Source: CAJQQK01 sp963696075
Lineage (GTDB): Bacteria > Pseudomonadota > Alphaproteobacteria > Rhizobiales > Hyphomicrobiaceae
DNA: 64,000 nt
Direction of reading: 5' to 3'
Assembly (NCBI GenBank): GCA_963696075.1
Contig: CAVOJD010000015.1
Coordinates: 62,001 to 126,000, forward strand
Every line of letters begins with the position of its first letter. Within the stretch, counting starts at the first letter, position 1. Both the position numbers and the translations under genes were made by a program. Below are positions 53,841-63,129 of the stretch, piece after piece. The notes beneath the pieces were generated by a model. It worked only from the letters and a program-made list of their open reading frames with translations, made no database searches and had not been told where the DNA came from.

Positions 53841-55550
53841 TCAATGGCCAGCGAGGATCGTGTCTGCGATCTTCTCGGCGGTCATGATGGTCGGCAGGTT
53901 CGTGTTGGCGGAGGGGACGACGGGGAAGATCGAGGCATCGACGACCCTGAGACCGCCCATGCCATGGACGCGCCCGGTGGTGTCGACAACGGACATCGGA
54001 TCATCAGCGCGGCCCATGCGGCAGGTACATGAGGCGTGCCAGACGCCGATTGCGGCCTTGCGGATGAAGGCTTCTGCCTCCTCCTCATCGTTGATGACGC
54101 CGTCGAGGGTGAAGCCTTCCATGATGAGGTTGCGGATCAGGAAGGTGCGCAGGGGCGCCGGCCCGTCAAGCAGGCGGGCCATGATGCCGGTCAGTATCCG
54201 GTTTTTGGTGTTGATTGCGCCGACCTGGCGAACCTTGTCGGAATAACTTGCCGGGAACGGATCGCTGACGACGCCTTTCATGGCGGGATCGTTGAAGAGC
54301 GGCGCGAGGCGCCGGATCCCGTCGGCGAGGCGTTCGAGATCACGGCGGTCGGAGAGAAGGTTGAACTCGACCTCAGGTTCGTCGGACCAGCGTGACGTTT
54401 GCAGGCGGACCTGGCCGCTCTCGGAAAAGGTCTTGTTGACGAACAGGAGGAAGGTGCCGATCTGTTCGCCGACGGCGTGCCAGGATGACTTGGCCGTTGT
54501 CACGACGAACATATCGCCCGGCGGGGCACCGCCCATCTCGGAGGAATAGCGGAGCCCAATAAAAAGGTGGCGACGGGTGAATTTGTTGGAGACCCGGGCG
54601 TGGCGTTTGACAAAGGAGGCGAGCGCGATCGAGGGGTGGTCCATGAGGCGCTGGCCGACGCCGAACAGGGCGTGGCGAACGGGAATGCCAAGATCATGAA
54701 GGTGGCCCGATGGGCCGATGCCGGCGCGCATCAAGTGGGCGGGGGAGTGAATTGCACCGGACGAGAGGATCACCTCGTTGGCGTGAAATTCCTGCGGGCG
54801 TCCTTTGACGAGAGCCTTTATGCCGATGCACTTGAGACCGTCGAACAGCAGTTCGGTGACCTGGGTTTCGCAGGAGATCGTCAGGTTGTCGCGTTTGCGC
54901 ACGTCGGCGTTGAGATAGCCAATGGCTGCTGAGACGCGTTTTTCTTCTGCGTTCGAGATTGTGCAGGGAAAGTAGCCGTCCTCGAAATGGCCGTTCTGGT
55001 CGGCAAGGGATTTGTAGCCCGCGCGGTCGAGCGCCTCTTTCAAGGCGGTGGAGTGGACGGGCCATTGTTCCTCGGGGATGCGGCGTACCAGGATCGGTCC
55101 ATTGGTGCCATGCCATTCGTCCTGGATGTCGAGGTCGGTCTCCAGTTTGCGGAAATACGGCAGCACGGTTTGCCAATTCCATCCTGCAGCGCCACGCGCT
55201 TCCCACTCGTCATAATCGGTTGGGGCGCCGCGGTTGGCCATCTGGCCGTTAATCGAAGAGCCGCCGCCGAGGACGCGTGCCTGTTCGTATTTTCGCAGCG
55301 GAGGCTTCTCGGCGTCAGGGTTGTTGTGGGAGACGACCTCGGTGCGGACTTTCAGGTCTGACCACAGGAAGCGGTCGTTGAGGTAGGCGGTGCCGGGGTA
55401 GCTGTCCAGGATTTCATCCGGCACTTTGCCGGGCGGCGTGTCCTGGCCGGCCTCGCAGACGAGCACCTTGTTGGTGGAGCGGGCCGAAAGCCGGTTGGCA
55501 AGGACGGAGCCTGCCGAACCACCGCCGACGATGATGTAATCGTATTGCAT
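53841..55550 (-). CDS. GMC-family oxidoreductase (choline dehydrogenase-like)
   Basis: A 569-residue FAD enzyme oxidising an alcohol. It has the FAD-binding start DYIIVGGGSAGSVLANRLS, the GMC signature region RVLGGGSSINGQMANRG, the second signature GAIHSPAHLMRAGIGP and the active-site His in GVWHASCTCRMG. Length is normal. The exact alcohol (choline, methanol-like, polyethylene glycol or a steroid) cannot be inferred. The ATG at 55550 immediately precedes the FAD motif; an earlier in-frame start is possible. Confidence 0.93.
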   Translation of the reverse strand: MQYDYIIVGGGSAGSVLANRLSARSTNKVLVCEAGQDTPPGKVPDEILDSYPGTAYLNDRFLWSDLKVRTEVVSHNNPDAEKPPLRKYEQARVLGGGSSINGQMANRGAPTDYDEWEARGAAGWNWQTVLPYFRKLETDLDIQDEWHGTNGPILVRRIPEEQWPVHSTALKEALDRAGYKSLADQNGHFEDGYFPCTISNAEEKRVSAAIGYLNADVRKRDNLTISCETQVTELLFDGLKCIGIKALVKGRPQEFHANEVILSSGAIHSPAHLMRAGIGPSGHLHDLGIPVRHALFGVGQRLMDHPSIALASFVKRHARVSNKFTRRHLFIGLRYSSEMGGAPPGDMFVVTTAKSSWHAVGEQIGTFLLFVNKTFSESGQVRLQTSRWSDEPEVEFNLLSDRRDLERLADGIRRLAPLFNDPAMKGVVSDPFPASYSDKVRQVGAINTKNRILTGIMARLLDGPAPLRTFLIRNLIMEGFTLDGVINDEEEAEAFIRKAAIGVWHASCTCRMGRADDPMSVVDTTGRVHGMGGLRVVDASIFPVVPSANTNLPTIMTAEKIADTILAGH

Positions 55551-55873
55551 GCCTGGCGCCCCACCTGTTGCTCCAATTTTCAGCAAGGATGACGGGCCGG
55601 CCACGTGAGAGCAATCGAGGTGGGGATTGTGCGGGCCGCGGGCTCACTCCGTGGCTCGCCGTGCCTGCATGCGATGTGACCTAACTGCGTCACTATGAGC
55701 TGCAACTCGGCAATTGATGCGGCTGCACCACGACAGAGCGTGCGAATCACCGGATGTGTCGAGAGTGAAATTTTTTGCGCCGCGTCATTCGTTTTGTGAC
55801 GCGTGGCGATTGCGCTGTGGTTCAGCGCGATTTGATTTTGGCGCCAGTGCTTCTCAACAGACGGGGATTGATC
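55551..55873. other. Divergent intergenic region
   Basis: About 320 bases between the GMC gene and the outer membrane protein gene. It contains the inverted repeat CGCGTCA-N9-TGACGCG (55781-55803), listed as a possible operator. I see no other gene. Confidence 0.5.
55781..55803. promoter_or_regulatory. Inverted repeat CGCGTCA-N9-TGACGCG
   Basis: Perfect 7-bp arms with a 9-base spacer, about 70 bases before the outer membrane protein start. A possible regulator site; no family is suggested. Confidence 0.35.
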
Positions 55874-56638
55874 GTGGCGAAAGCGATTTACGCATTTATC
55901 GTCGCTGTGGCGGCCAGCCTGGTTTTCACGGCAACGGCCATGGCAGGCGGCACCACCTACGGTTCGATGAAGGATGGGCACGCCGAGGCCGTCCACAATT
56001 GGTCCGGCTTTCATGTCGGGGCAGCGCTCGGTTACAGCTTCACCGACTATGATCACACGCACGACCTGTTCGACTCAACTGTGCCCTACGATGCGACGAC
56101 AACGCTGAATGCCGACTCAGACGGGCTGACCGGGACGATTACGATCGGCTATGACCGTCAAATGAGCCACCGTTTTGTGGTGGGTGTCTTTGCTGATTAC
56201 ACGTTCGGGGAGCATGATGCGACGGGGATGCTGATTTATCCGACGGGGCCTGAGGGGGTTCGCTTCACGCATGAAGATAGCTGGGCGGTCGGGGCTCGGT
56301 TTGGCTACATCGTGATGCCGTCGACCCTGGTCTACTTCAATGTTGGCTATACTCGGGGGCGCTTTGAGCAATCCAGTCTCGTCAACGGGGGCAGCCTCGA
56401 AGATGACCTGGATGGCTACTTCCTCGGTGTCGGCCTCGTGAAGAAGCTGAAAAACGGGCTCGGGCTGACATTGGAATACCGTTATTCCGACTATAGCGAG
56501 AAGCGGCTCGGTTCGTTCACTGCTGGCGCGTGTTGCTCGGAGTCGTTTGATATCGATGCCGACAATCACGCAATACGGCTCGGCCTGACTCTGCAGATGG
56601 GCGATAAAACACCGCCGCGACATGAACCGCTGAAATAA
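55874..56638 (+). CDS. Outer membrane beta-barrel protein (Omp25/31-like)
   Basis: A 254-residue protein with a signal peptide (AIYAFIVAVAASLVFTATAMA) and a beta-barrel of about eight strands. The start NWSGFHVGAALGYSF is characteristic of the Omp25/Omp31 porin-like family, and the last strand ends in an aromatic-alternating pattern (HAIRLGLTLQM). It ends with a short polar tail rather than a terminal Phe. The GTG at 55874 has GGGG seven bases upstream. A bidirectional terminator follows. Confidence 0.85.
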   Translation: MAKAIYAFIVAVAASLVFTATAMAGGTTYGSMKDGHAEAVHNWSGFHVGAALGYSFTDYDHTHDLFDSTVPYDATTTLNADSDGLTGTITIGYDRQMSHRFVVGVFADYTFGEHDATGMLIYPTGPEGVRFTHEDSWAVGARFGYIVMPSTLVYFNVGYTRGRFEQSSLVNGGSLEDDLDGYFLGVGLVKKLKNGLGLTLEYRYSDYSEKRLGSFTAGACCSESFDIDADNHAIRLGLTLQMGDKTPPRHEPLK

Positions 56639-56684
56639 GCGGATGCCGGGTAGCCAGATGGTTCGGCCGCGACATGACAAAATG

Positions 56685-56714
56685 AAAAAACGGAGCCTGA
56701 GGGGCTCCGTTTTG
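56685..56714. terminator. Bidirectional terminator
   Basis: CGGAGCC and GGCTCCG form a 7-bp stem; TTTT follows on the plus strand and a T-run (from AAAAAA) follows on the minus strand. It lies between the convergent barrel and Hint genes. Confidence 0.9.
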
Positions 56715-56736
56715 CTTTCCGGCGCAGGGTGGCCTT

Positions 56737-57522
56737 TCAGGCGGCCTTGCGATGACCGTTGGTATCTGCTTGACCAGCACGCGCGATGATCGCGCGATTG
56801 ATTTCGCCGATCCGTCCGGCGTGATTACGCCCAGGCAGCAAGGCTGACTTGATCTGCACCACGACCTTTTCCTTGCGGGTCAGGCCCAGGATCGGGGCGA
56901 ACGGTGCGGTATCCGTGCCGGCATCCGAACTCTCGGGCGCGTTGTCGAACAAGTCGCGATTGACGTTCTGGACACGGTACGTTTCGGCGAGAGCACCTTC
57001 GGCAAAGATCACGTCGTGGCGATCCAGCTCGACGTGGAAATAGTGTAGCTCGTTGGTGGCGTGGTTGGTCTCGCGTTTGACGTTGAGGCCGTTCACGAGA
57101 TCCTTCGCCCGAACCAGAACGCCGTCGAAATAGAAGGCGTGATGGGGGGAGACGCGAAGATCGGTACGCGGCATGCCGTCGCCGAATGCGCCTTTGGTGA
57201 TCAGCACCGGGGCGTCGTTGTTGGACCAGGTTTGTGTCGAGGTTTTCTCGGCGGTGGAGAGCCCGATCCAGCGGATCGCCTTGAATTGACCGTCGAGTGT
57301 TTTGACGCGATCGCCTGCCTTCAGGTCTTCGACGGGAACCAGGCCGGTTTCGGTCTCGATACGGGTGCCGCTCAGGAAACAGGGGCGGGGTCGGGCGCAG
57401 TACCAATTCCAGCCTGCGCTTGCTTGCGTGGACCAGGCGAGGCCCAACAGACCGGCGCCCGCGCCGATGAAGCGGCGACGGCCCTGACGCGCGCGCTCTT
57501 CGGTTTCAAACTCGTTTGACAT
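56737..57522 (-). CDS. Tat-exported Hint-domain (Hint_2-like) protein
   Basis: A 261-residue protein. The N-terminus carries a twin-arginine signal (GRRRFIGAGAGLLGLAWSTQASAG). From about residue 48 follows a hedgehog/intein (Hint) domain: CFLSGTRIETETGLVPVEDL with the nucleophilic Cys, AGDRVKTLDG, the His motif LRVSPHHAFYFDGVLVRA, and VELDRHDVIFAEGALAETYR. This matches the Hint_2 type widespread in Alphaproteobacteria. No C-terminal extein is present, so self-splicing is unlikely; self-cleavage or covalent attachment is possible. The final ~60 residues are not recognised. Confidence 0.85.
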   Translation of the reverse strand: MSNEFETEERARQGRRRFIGAGAGLLGLAWSTQASAGWNWYCARPRPCFLSGTRIETETGLVPVEDLKAGDRVKTLDGQFKAIRWIGLSTAEKTSTQTWSNNDAPVLITKGAFGDGMPRTDLRVSPHHAFYFDGVLVRAKDLVNGLNVKRETNHATNELHYFHVELDRHDVIFAEGALAETYRVQNVNRDLFDNAPESSDAGTDTAPFAPILGLTRKEKVVVQIKSALLPGRNHAGRIGEINRAIIARAGQADTNGHRKAA

Positions 57523-57771
57523 ACTCGGTGACCTGTACTTGATCTGCTACTGAGGCTGTCCGCCAAAGCGCATAGTGCTTTGATCGAGCAGGATTTTCAT
57601 TTTTGGAAGGAGATATCTTGCGCGAGGTTGTGTCAATTCGGTTCGTCACGTTAGGGTTTATGAAGATATTGGTAACCATGCGATCTGCGGGCAGCCTGTC
57701 GCGGGATATGGCATGGCGACTTGGACACCTGGCAATTTGGGATCGGGCGGTGATGAGGGCGTGGTTCGAAG

Positions 57772-59110
57772 ATGGCTGAGGGTTCCATTTTTCATCCCGA
57801 CTACCAGCGGGAACCGTTCTGGTGGGAGGCGGCGCGGCCGGGGACAGCGCAGTCTCAGGATCTGCCGTCACGCACGAACGTTCTTATTGTCGGCAGCGGT
57901 TATGCAGGGCTTGCAGCCGCGCTGGAATTAAAGCGGGGCGGCGCTGACGTCACCGTGGTTGAGGCGCTCGCGTTTGGTGAAGGGGCGAGCAGCCGCAGCG
58001 GGGGCGGGGTGAGCGCGGGGATCAATCTTGGCAAGGGGATCGCGGGAACGCCGGGCCAGGAGCGTCAAGGTGACGCGCACAAGCGGCTGGTCGAGGGGCT
58101 CATGCGCGAGAGCCTGGCCGCCTATGAACTCGTCAAGACACTGATCGAGCGGGAAGGGATTGCGTGCCATTTCGAGGAGCGGGGCCGGTTTGTCGGGGCC
58201 TACACCAAGGCGCACTTTTCCGGCCTGCAGGAGAAAGCTGACCGGCTGAACGACTTGATCGGGCTCGAGGCGTCGGTGGTTGAACGGGACGCGCAGCGAT
58301 CGGAAATTGGCTCGGACTTCTACCACGGCGGTTTGGTCATCAAGCGGGCGGGCAAGCTCCATCCGGCGCTCTATCACAAGGGGCTGCTGGAGGCCTGTCG
58401 ACGCGGCCGGTGTGCGGCTCTGTGCCAACACCCGAGTTGAGAAGATCGTGGGCAGCGAGGGCCGGTTCACGGTGACGACGAGCCGGGGGACTTGCCGGGC
58501 GGACCACGTCGTCATTGCGACCAACGCCTACACTGGGCCGCTTCAGCCAAAGCTCAGCCGGCGCATTGTGCCAATTTCCAGCCAGATCATCGTCACCGAG
58601 GAGCTACCTGAAGATCTTGCGCATGAGCTTATTCCGAACGGACGTACGATTTCGGAGACGCCGCGGGTGACGAGCTACTATCGACTGCTGCCCGGTGACA
58701 GGCGGGTGATGTATGGCGGGCGGGCGCGGTTTCAGGACGTGCCGGCGGATGTCAGTGCGGCGCTGCTCTACGAGATGATGATTGCCAGGTGGCCGCAGCT
58801 CAAGGGCACGCGGATCACGCATTCATGGTCGGGGCTGGTTGCGATGACGACGGATTCTCTGGCGCACATGGGTTTCGAGGACGGCATCCACTATTGCCTT
58901 GGATGCAACGGCAGCGGCATCGCGATGATGACCTATCTCGGCAACAGGATTGGCCGCCGGATACTGGATGGGGGGCGAACGGACAGTGCCTATGCCGATA
59001 TCGCTTTACCGGCAGTGCCGGTGCCGTTCTACCGGGGACGTCCGTGGTTCCTTCCGATCGTCGGGGAATATTATCGCTATCTCGACCGTCGCGACCGGCG
59101 GGCTGGTTAG
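57772..59110 (+). pseudogene. FAD-dependent oxidoreductase (DadA-like), frameshifted
   Basis: Two frames join to one protein of about 445 residues. The first (57772 to about 58404) contains the FAD motif LIVGSGYAGLAAALELKRGG and ends at LLEACRR; the second (from about 58406) continues AGVRLCANTRVEKIVG and ends with the C-terminal GCNGSGIAMMTYLGNRIG. A single extra G at 58405-58406 separates them. With it removed the protein reads through. Relatives oxidise D-amino acids, glycine or dipeptide-like amines. No other damage is seen, so a sequencing error or fresh mutation is likely. Confidence 0.85.
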
Positions 59111-59144
59111 GTGCGGGTCCGGTTCTGACACTTAAGGTTTCGCC

Positions 59145-59384
59145 ATGGCTCATGTGAACAAGGTTGCGCGATCGATCAATGACGGAGACGGACTGCGCTC
59201 AGTCGATATCTTTGTGCGACCGGATGGATCGTTCGGGTTCGAGGAATACCGGCGCGATATGGAAGATCCGCACGGTTGGCGCGCGGTCGGCGGGCACGAT
59301 GGCGCGATATTCGACACGGCGGAGACGGCATTCGATGCGGCACGGAAGCGGGTTCCGTGGCTGGCGCTCATGGCCCGGTCTTGA
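59145..59384 (+). CDS. Small hypothetical protein
   Basis: A 79-residue protein with no signal peptide. It has SVDIFVRPDGSFGFEEYRRDMEDPHG followed by GAIFDTAETAFDAARKRVPWL; an aromatic/charged pattern suggests a compact alpha-beta fold. AAGG lies nine bases before the ATG. I recognise no family. It lies 34 bases after the oxidoreductase gene and may be cotranscribed. Confidence 0.65.
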   Translation: MAHVNKVARSINDGDGLRSVDIFVRPDGSFGFEEYRRDMEDPHGWRAVGGHDGAIFDTAETAFDAARKRVPWLALMARS

Positions 59385-59429
59385 GCGGGCCTTCAGGTCA
59401 GGATGGCACTGCGATCCTGGCTGAGGAGG

Positions 59430-60497
59430 TCAGTCGGGAAACCAGTGGCGGGTGCGGTTGGCAATGGCGACCAGCGAGAGCATGACCGGCACCTCGACGA
59501 GCACGCCGACCACGGTTGCGAGAGCAGCGCCGGAGCCCAATCCATAGAGGCTGATTGCAACGGCGACGGCGAGTTCGAAAAAGTTCGATGTGCCGATCAT
59601 GGCGCAGGGGGCGGCCACGTTGAAGGGAATGCGCCAGGCCCAGGCGGCACCATAGGCGATCACGAAGATGCCGTAGGTCTGTATGAGCAGCGGGATCGCG
59701 ATCAACACAATGATCAAAGGCCGGTCCAGAATGACCTGTCCCTGGAAGCCGAAGAGGAGGACGACGGTGGCGAGGAGACCGATGACGGACCAGGGCTTCA
59801 AGCGCGCCTTGAAGGTTTCGACGGCTGCTTCACCGCCGCTCTTCACAAGGCTGCGCCGGGTCATGAGGCCGGCGACCAGCGGGATGGCGACGTAGAGGAG
59901 GACGGAGAGGAGCAGCGTTTCCCACGGCACGGGGATGTCGGTCACGCCCAGGAGGAGGGCGACAATCGGGGCGAATGCGAAGATCATCACCACGTCGTTC
60001 ACGCTGACCTGGACGAGGGTGTAGGTCGGATCGCCGCGGGTCAGTTGCGACCACACGAAGACCATCGCGGTGCAGGGAGCTGCGCCGAGGAGGATGACGC
60101 CGGCGAGGTAGGCTTGCGCGTCATCGGGCGGGATGAGGCCGGCGAAGACGTGCTCGAAAAACAGCACGCCGAGGGCTGCCATGGTGAACGGCTTGATCAA
60201 CCAGTTCACCACCAGGGTTACGATCAAGCCCTTCGGGCGGTCCCCGATCTGGGAGAGGGCGGAGAAGTCGACGCCGACCATCATCGGGTAGACCATCGCC
60301 CAGATCAGGACGGCGATGAGCAGGTTGACCTTCGCGACTTCAAAGCCGGCCAGCAACTGGAAGAGGCCGGGGACAATGCTGCCAAGGATGAGGCCGGCAA
60401 CAATGGCCAAGGCAACCCACAACGACAACCAGCGCTCGAAAAGGCCCATGGCCGCGCCGTCATGGGTGTCGATGGAGCTCGCGGAATTGGTCGTCAC
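59430..60497 (-). CDS. acr3: ACR3-family arsenite efflux transporter
   Basis: A 355-residue membrane protein with about ten helices. The signature GAAPCTAMVFVWSQL contains the conserved Cys essential in ACR3, and VSVNDVVMI follows as usual. It exports arsenite driven by the proton gradient. The GTG at 60497 has GGAGG six bases upstream, which favours it over the longer frame and over the ATG 16 codons later. No arsR or arsC lies nearby, unlike typical ars operons. Confidence 0.92.
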   Translation of the reverse strand: MTTNSASSIDTHDGAAMGLFERWLSLWVALAIVAGLILGSIVPGLFQLLAGFEVAKVNLLIAVLIWAMVYPMMVGVDFSALSQIGDRPKGLIVTLVVNWLIKPFTMAALGVLFFEHVFAGLIPPDDAQAYLAGVILLGAAPCTAMVFVWSQLTRGDPTYTLVQVSVNDVVMIFAFAPIVALLLGVTDIPVPWETLLLSVLLYVAIPLVAGLMTRRSLVKSGGEAAVETFKARLKPWSVIGLLATVVLLFGFQGQVILDRPLIIVLIAIPLLIQTYGIFVIAYGAAWAWRIPFNVAAPCAMIGTSNFFELAVAVAISLYGLGSGAALATVVGVLVEVPVMLSLVAIANRTRHWFPD

Positions 60498-60686
60498 GTC
60501 ACGCCTCCTCAGTGGATCTTTTGCGAGTGAGCGGATGACGCGAGGCCGCTCGCGGCGCACGCAATTCCCGCGCGAATGCCGCGCAATTTCATCATAAGTT
60601 CTCTTGGTCCCTCGGTCGCTTCGGGTCGGATATCATGTTTTGCCGCGCGCTGCCATCAACCATGATTTCCGGTGCGTTCGCTCCAG

Positions 60687-60827
60687 TCAGTCTGCGATCA
60701 GATTAGCGGCAGCCTCCAGCGTAACAGTCTTGTCCGACAGAAGTGCGTCAGTCATGGCCTCTTCGTTTCGCGGGAAGCCAAGCGGGTCGCTGGGGCTCAG
60801 GCGGTGGTCGATGACCAAACGCGCCAT
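60687..60827 (-). CDS. Short hypothetical ORF (46 residues)
   Basis: A possible small gene reading MARLVIDHRLSPSDPLGFP and ending AAANLIAD. Residue composition looks protein-like, and the same frame stays open upstream to the pentapeptide gene end. No ribosome binding site is visible and no family is recognised, so it may be a remnant or chance. Confidence 0.3.
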   Translation of the reverse strand: MARLVIDHRLSPSDPLGFPRNEEAMTDALLSDKTVTLEAAANLIAD

Positions 60828-60874
60828 CACGAAATCAGCGCGGCGATGGCTCAAAAGGGCGTCGGCAGTCGCGG

Positions 60875-61576
60875 CTAGTCGACCGTGCAGGGCCAGTCGG
60901 CGGGGGGACTGAGACCGTTGGGGAGCTTGGTCTTGGCATCGCCGCAGGAGCCGCGAAGCTGGACTTCCGTCAAGCCGGTCGTGCTGCTCAGATCAACGCC
61001 TGCCAGGTTGGTTCGGTAGAGGTAGGCGTTCTCAAGGTTGGTTGCCTTGAGAGAGGCGTTGACGAGGATGGCGCGGGACAGGTTGATGTTGCGGGCGTCG
61101 GCGCCAGTCAGATCGGCGCCGGATAGGTCGGCGCGCGCGAGCTGGGCACCGTTGAGCCTGGCATCGCTCAAATCCGCCCCGGATAGATCAACGCGATTGA
61201 ATTCGATCTTGGTCAGGTTCGCTGACTTGAGAATGGCCTTGTCCATGTAGGCGCGGGTGGCGAAGGCGCCTGCGAGGGTTGCGCCTTCGAGGTTGGCTTC
61301 GCGCAGGATGCTGTGGGAGAGATTGGCTTTGGTGAAATCTGCTCCCTCGAGGTTCGCATTCTTGAAGTTCGAGCGGGTGAGGTCTGCGCGGACGAATTTG
61401 GCGCCCTTGAGGTTCAACGCTGAGAGCATCTTGGACATCTTCATGCAGCCCGACCAATCGAAGCCCGGGCCGGGGCTGTCGTTGCAGCCCGCCGTGGCCG
61501 TTGCGCTCTGTGTGCCAACGATGGCCAGGGACAGAATGACTGAAGCGGTCATCGATCGGTTCAGCGGTTTTAGCAT
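60875..61576 (-). CDS. Secreted pentapeptide-repeat protein
   Basis: A 233-residue exported protein with a signal peptide (about residues 1-29). From about residue 50 to 205 it is made of ~28 pentapeptides of the A(D/N)LxX type (for example ANLEGADFTKANLSH and LSGADLTGADARNINLS). This should fold as a right-handed quadrilateral beta-helix. The two flanking cysteine pairs (CNDSPGPGFDWSGC and the C-terminal CGDAKTKLP...WPC) may form disulfides. Function unknown; there is no sign of a gyrase-protecting Qnr-like cytosolic role because it is exported. Confidence 0.88.
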   Translation of the reverse strand: MLKPLNRSMTASVILSLAIVGTQSATATAGCNDSPGPGFDWSGCMKMSKMLSALNLKGAKFVRADLTRSNFKNANLEGADFTKANLSHSILREANLEGATLAGAFATRAYMDKAILKSANLTKIEFNRVDLSGADLSDARLNGAQLARADLSGADLTGADARNINLSRAILVNASLKATNLENAYLYRTNLAGVDLSSTTGLTEVQLRGSCGDAKTKLPNGLSPPADWPCTVD

Positions 61577-61737
61577 TGAGGGTCGCTCGTTATGTGCGTC
61601 ATCGGGATTTCGAAGGGTATGGCAGGCGTGTTTCAGTATGCCATGAAAAGTGATCCGTGGCAGCGCGACCGGTCAATTCTCGAACACGACTGTGTCAGTT
61701 GTTCGTTTGGTGGCGGGCTGGCCCACGGGTTGCGTCG

Positions 61738-62643
61738 TTAATCGGCTGCTGGCGTTTGGGGCGGGGTGAGGCGGCGCTGGAAGGCTGGCGCAAGTTGGAC
61801 GATGAGCGTTGCTGAGAACATCAGGGCTGCGCCGAGCCAGCCGATCCATTCAAGGCGTTCGCCAAGGAGGAGGACGCCGGCGAGGGCGGCGAAGACGGTT
61901 TCCGTTGAAACGATAATCGTCGCCTCGGCGGCGCTGGTATGGCGCATGGCGACGGCCAGCAGCGTGAATGTCAATGCGCTCGACAGGATGCCGACGTAGG
62001 CGATCTCAGGGGCCGCGGCCATAAGGGTTGCGATGGTCGGGGCTTCGAATGCAAGGGCGCCGATACCGGAGATGAGCGCTACGACCGCGAACTGGACGGC
62101 GGTGAAGGCGATCGGGCGGGCATGGCGGCCGGAATGCTCGATGACGAGCATGTGGGCTGCCCAGAAGAAGGATGAGAAGACAACGAGCCAGTCGCCCCAC
62201 GAGAAGCCGCCAACGGTTCCGCCGCCGAGCATCCAGGTGCCGATGAAAGCAACGGCAACGGCAAGCCAGATGACGAAACCCGGTGGGCGGGCCAGGACGA
62301 GCCACATGAGGATCGGGGTGATGACCACATAAATTCCGGTCAAGAAGCCGGTATTGGTGACGGTGGCGGTGACAAGGCCGGCCTGTTGGAGAATGCCGCC
62401 GGTGAAGAATGTGAGACCACCGGCGGCTGCAATGAGCCAGAAGGGAGCCGTCGGGCGGTCGGCGCGGCCGGCGTTCTCATAGAAGAGCGCGATTGGTGCA
62501 AGGATCAGCGTGGCCACGAGCGCCCTGAGTGCCAGGAACGTATAGGGCCCGATGTGGGTCATTGCGGTTTTCTGGAAGACGAATGCCAAGCCCCAGATGA
62601 TCGCGATGGTGACGAGTATGAGGTTAGCCTGAGTGCGGGTCAT
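61738..62643 (-). CDS. DMT superfamily (EamA) transporter
   Basis: A 301-residue protein with ten helices in two EamA repeats. The first opens TRTQANLILVTIAIIWGLAFVFQK with the typical WG; the second includes WGDWLVVFSSFFWAAHML and AALAGVLLLGERLEWIGWLGAALMF. This is the drug/metabolite exporter type, substrate unknown. The ATG at 62643 is taken because the helix begins there. Confidence 0.92.
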   Translation of the reverse strand: MTRTQANLILVTIAIIWGLAFVFQKTAMTHIGPYTFLALRALVATLILAPIALFYENAGRADRPTAPFWLIAAAGGLTFFTGGILQQAGLVTATVTNTGFLTGIYVVITPILMWLVLARPPGFVIWLAVAVAFIGTWMLGGGTVGGFSWGDWLVVFSSFFWAAHMLVIEHSGRHARPIAFTAVQFAVVALISGIGALAFEAPTIATLMAAAPEIAYVGILSSALTFTLLAVAMRHTSAAEATIIVSTETVFAALAGVLLLGERLEWIGWLGAALMFSATLIVQLAPAFQRRLTPPQTPAAD

Positions 62644-62751
62644 ATCGGTGGGCAGGCTCGCGAGGGCGGGAATTGGGCAATCAAGGGGCGATGACCAGAT
62701 GGACGTTGATCGCAGGGCCATGATCGCGCCGGAAGCGCGAACGGAGCATCC

Positions 62752-62931
62752 TTAAAGACCGCGAAAGAGAACGCCAACGGTGAGGATCAGGTAGGCCGTT
62801 ATCGCAAGCCAGTATTCCTGGTGGGGCAGGTAGCGGGGTACGGGCACATAGCCAAGTTTGGTGACCATCGCGAGGGTGGCGAGGATCAGGGAGATCAGAA
62901 ACAGGAAGAGTGTCGGGGGGCTCAGTCGCAT
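62752..62931 (-). CDS. Small conserved membrane protein (59 residues)
   Basis: A short gene whose protein begins MRLSPPTLFLFLISLIL, contains VTKLGYVPVPRYLPHQEYW and ends LTVGVLFRGL. It has two hydrophobic helices joined by the YVPVPRYLPH loop. Similar ~60-residue proteins occur in other Alphaproteobacteria. Function unknown; GGATCGGA lies just upstream of the ATG. Confidence 0.7.
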   Translation of the reverse strand: MRLSPPTLFLFLISLILATLAMVTKLGYVPVPRYLPHQEYWLAITAYLILTVGVLFRGL

Positions 62932-63129
62932 ATGTCCGATCCGATGGGGTCTCGACGCTGGCGATGTCGGGTTGCGGTCGTGGCGACAAAGGCCGCGTGG
63001 GAAAAACGATGCGCTCCATTCTTAGGCTATCCCATGCCGGGGGCCAATCCTGGAGTTGATCTCATGAGGCGGCAACGCGTTTCGGCGGGCCAGGACAATC
63101 AATAGCGGCGAAGGTGCGGGCGCAACTTT

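Noticed and set aside
60604..60912. 102-residue plus-strand frame between acr3 and the pentapeptide gene
   Set aside because: Arg/Ser-rich, overlaps the end of the pentapeptide gene and has no ribosome binding site.
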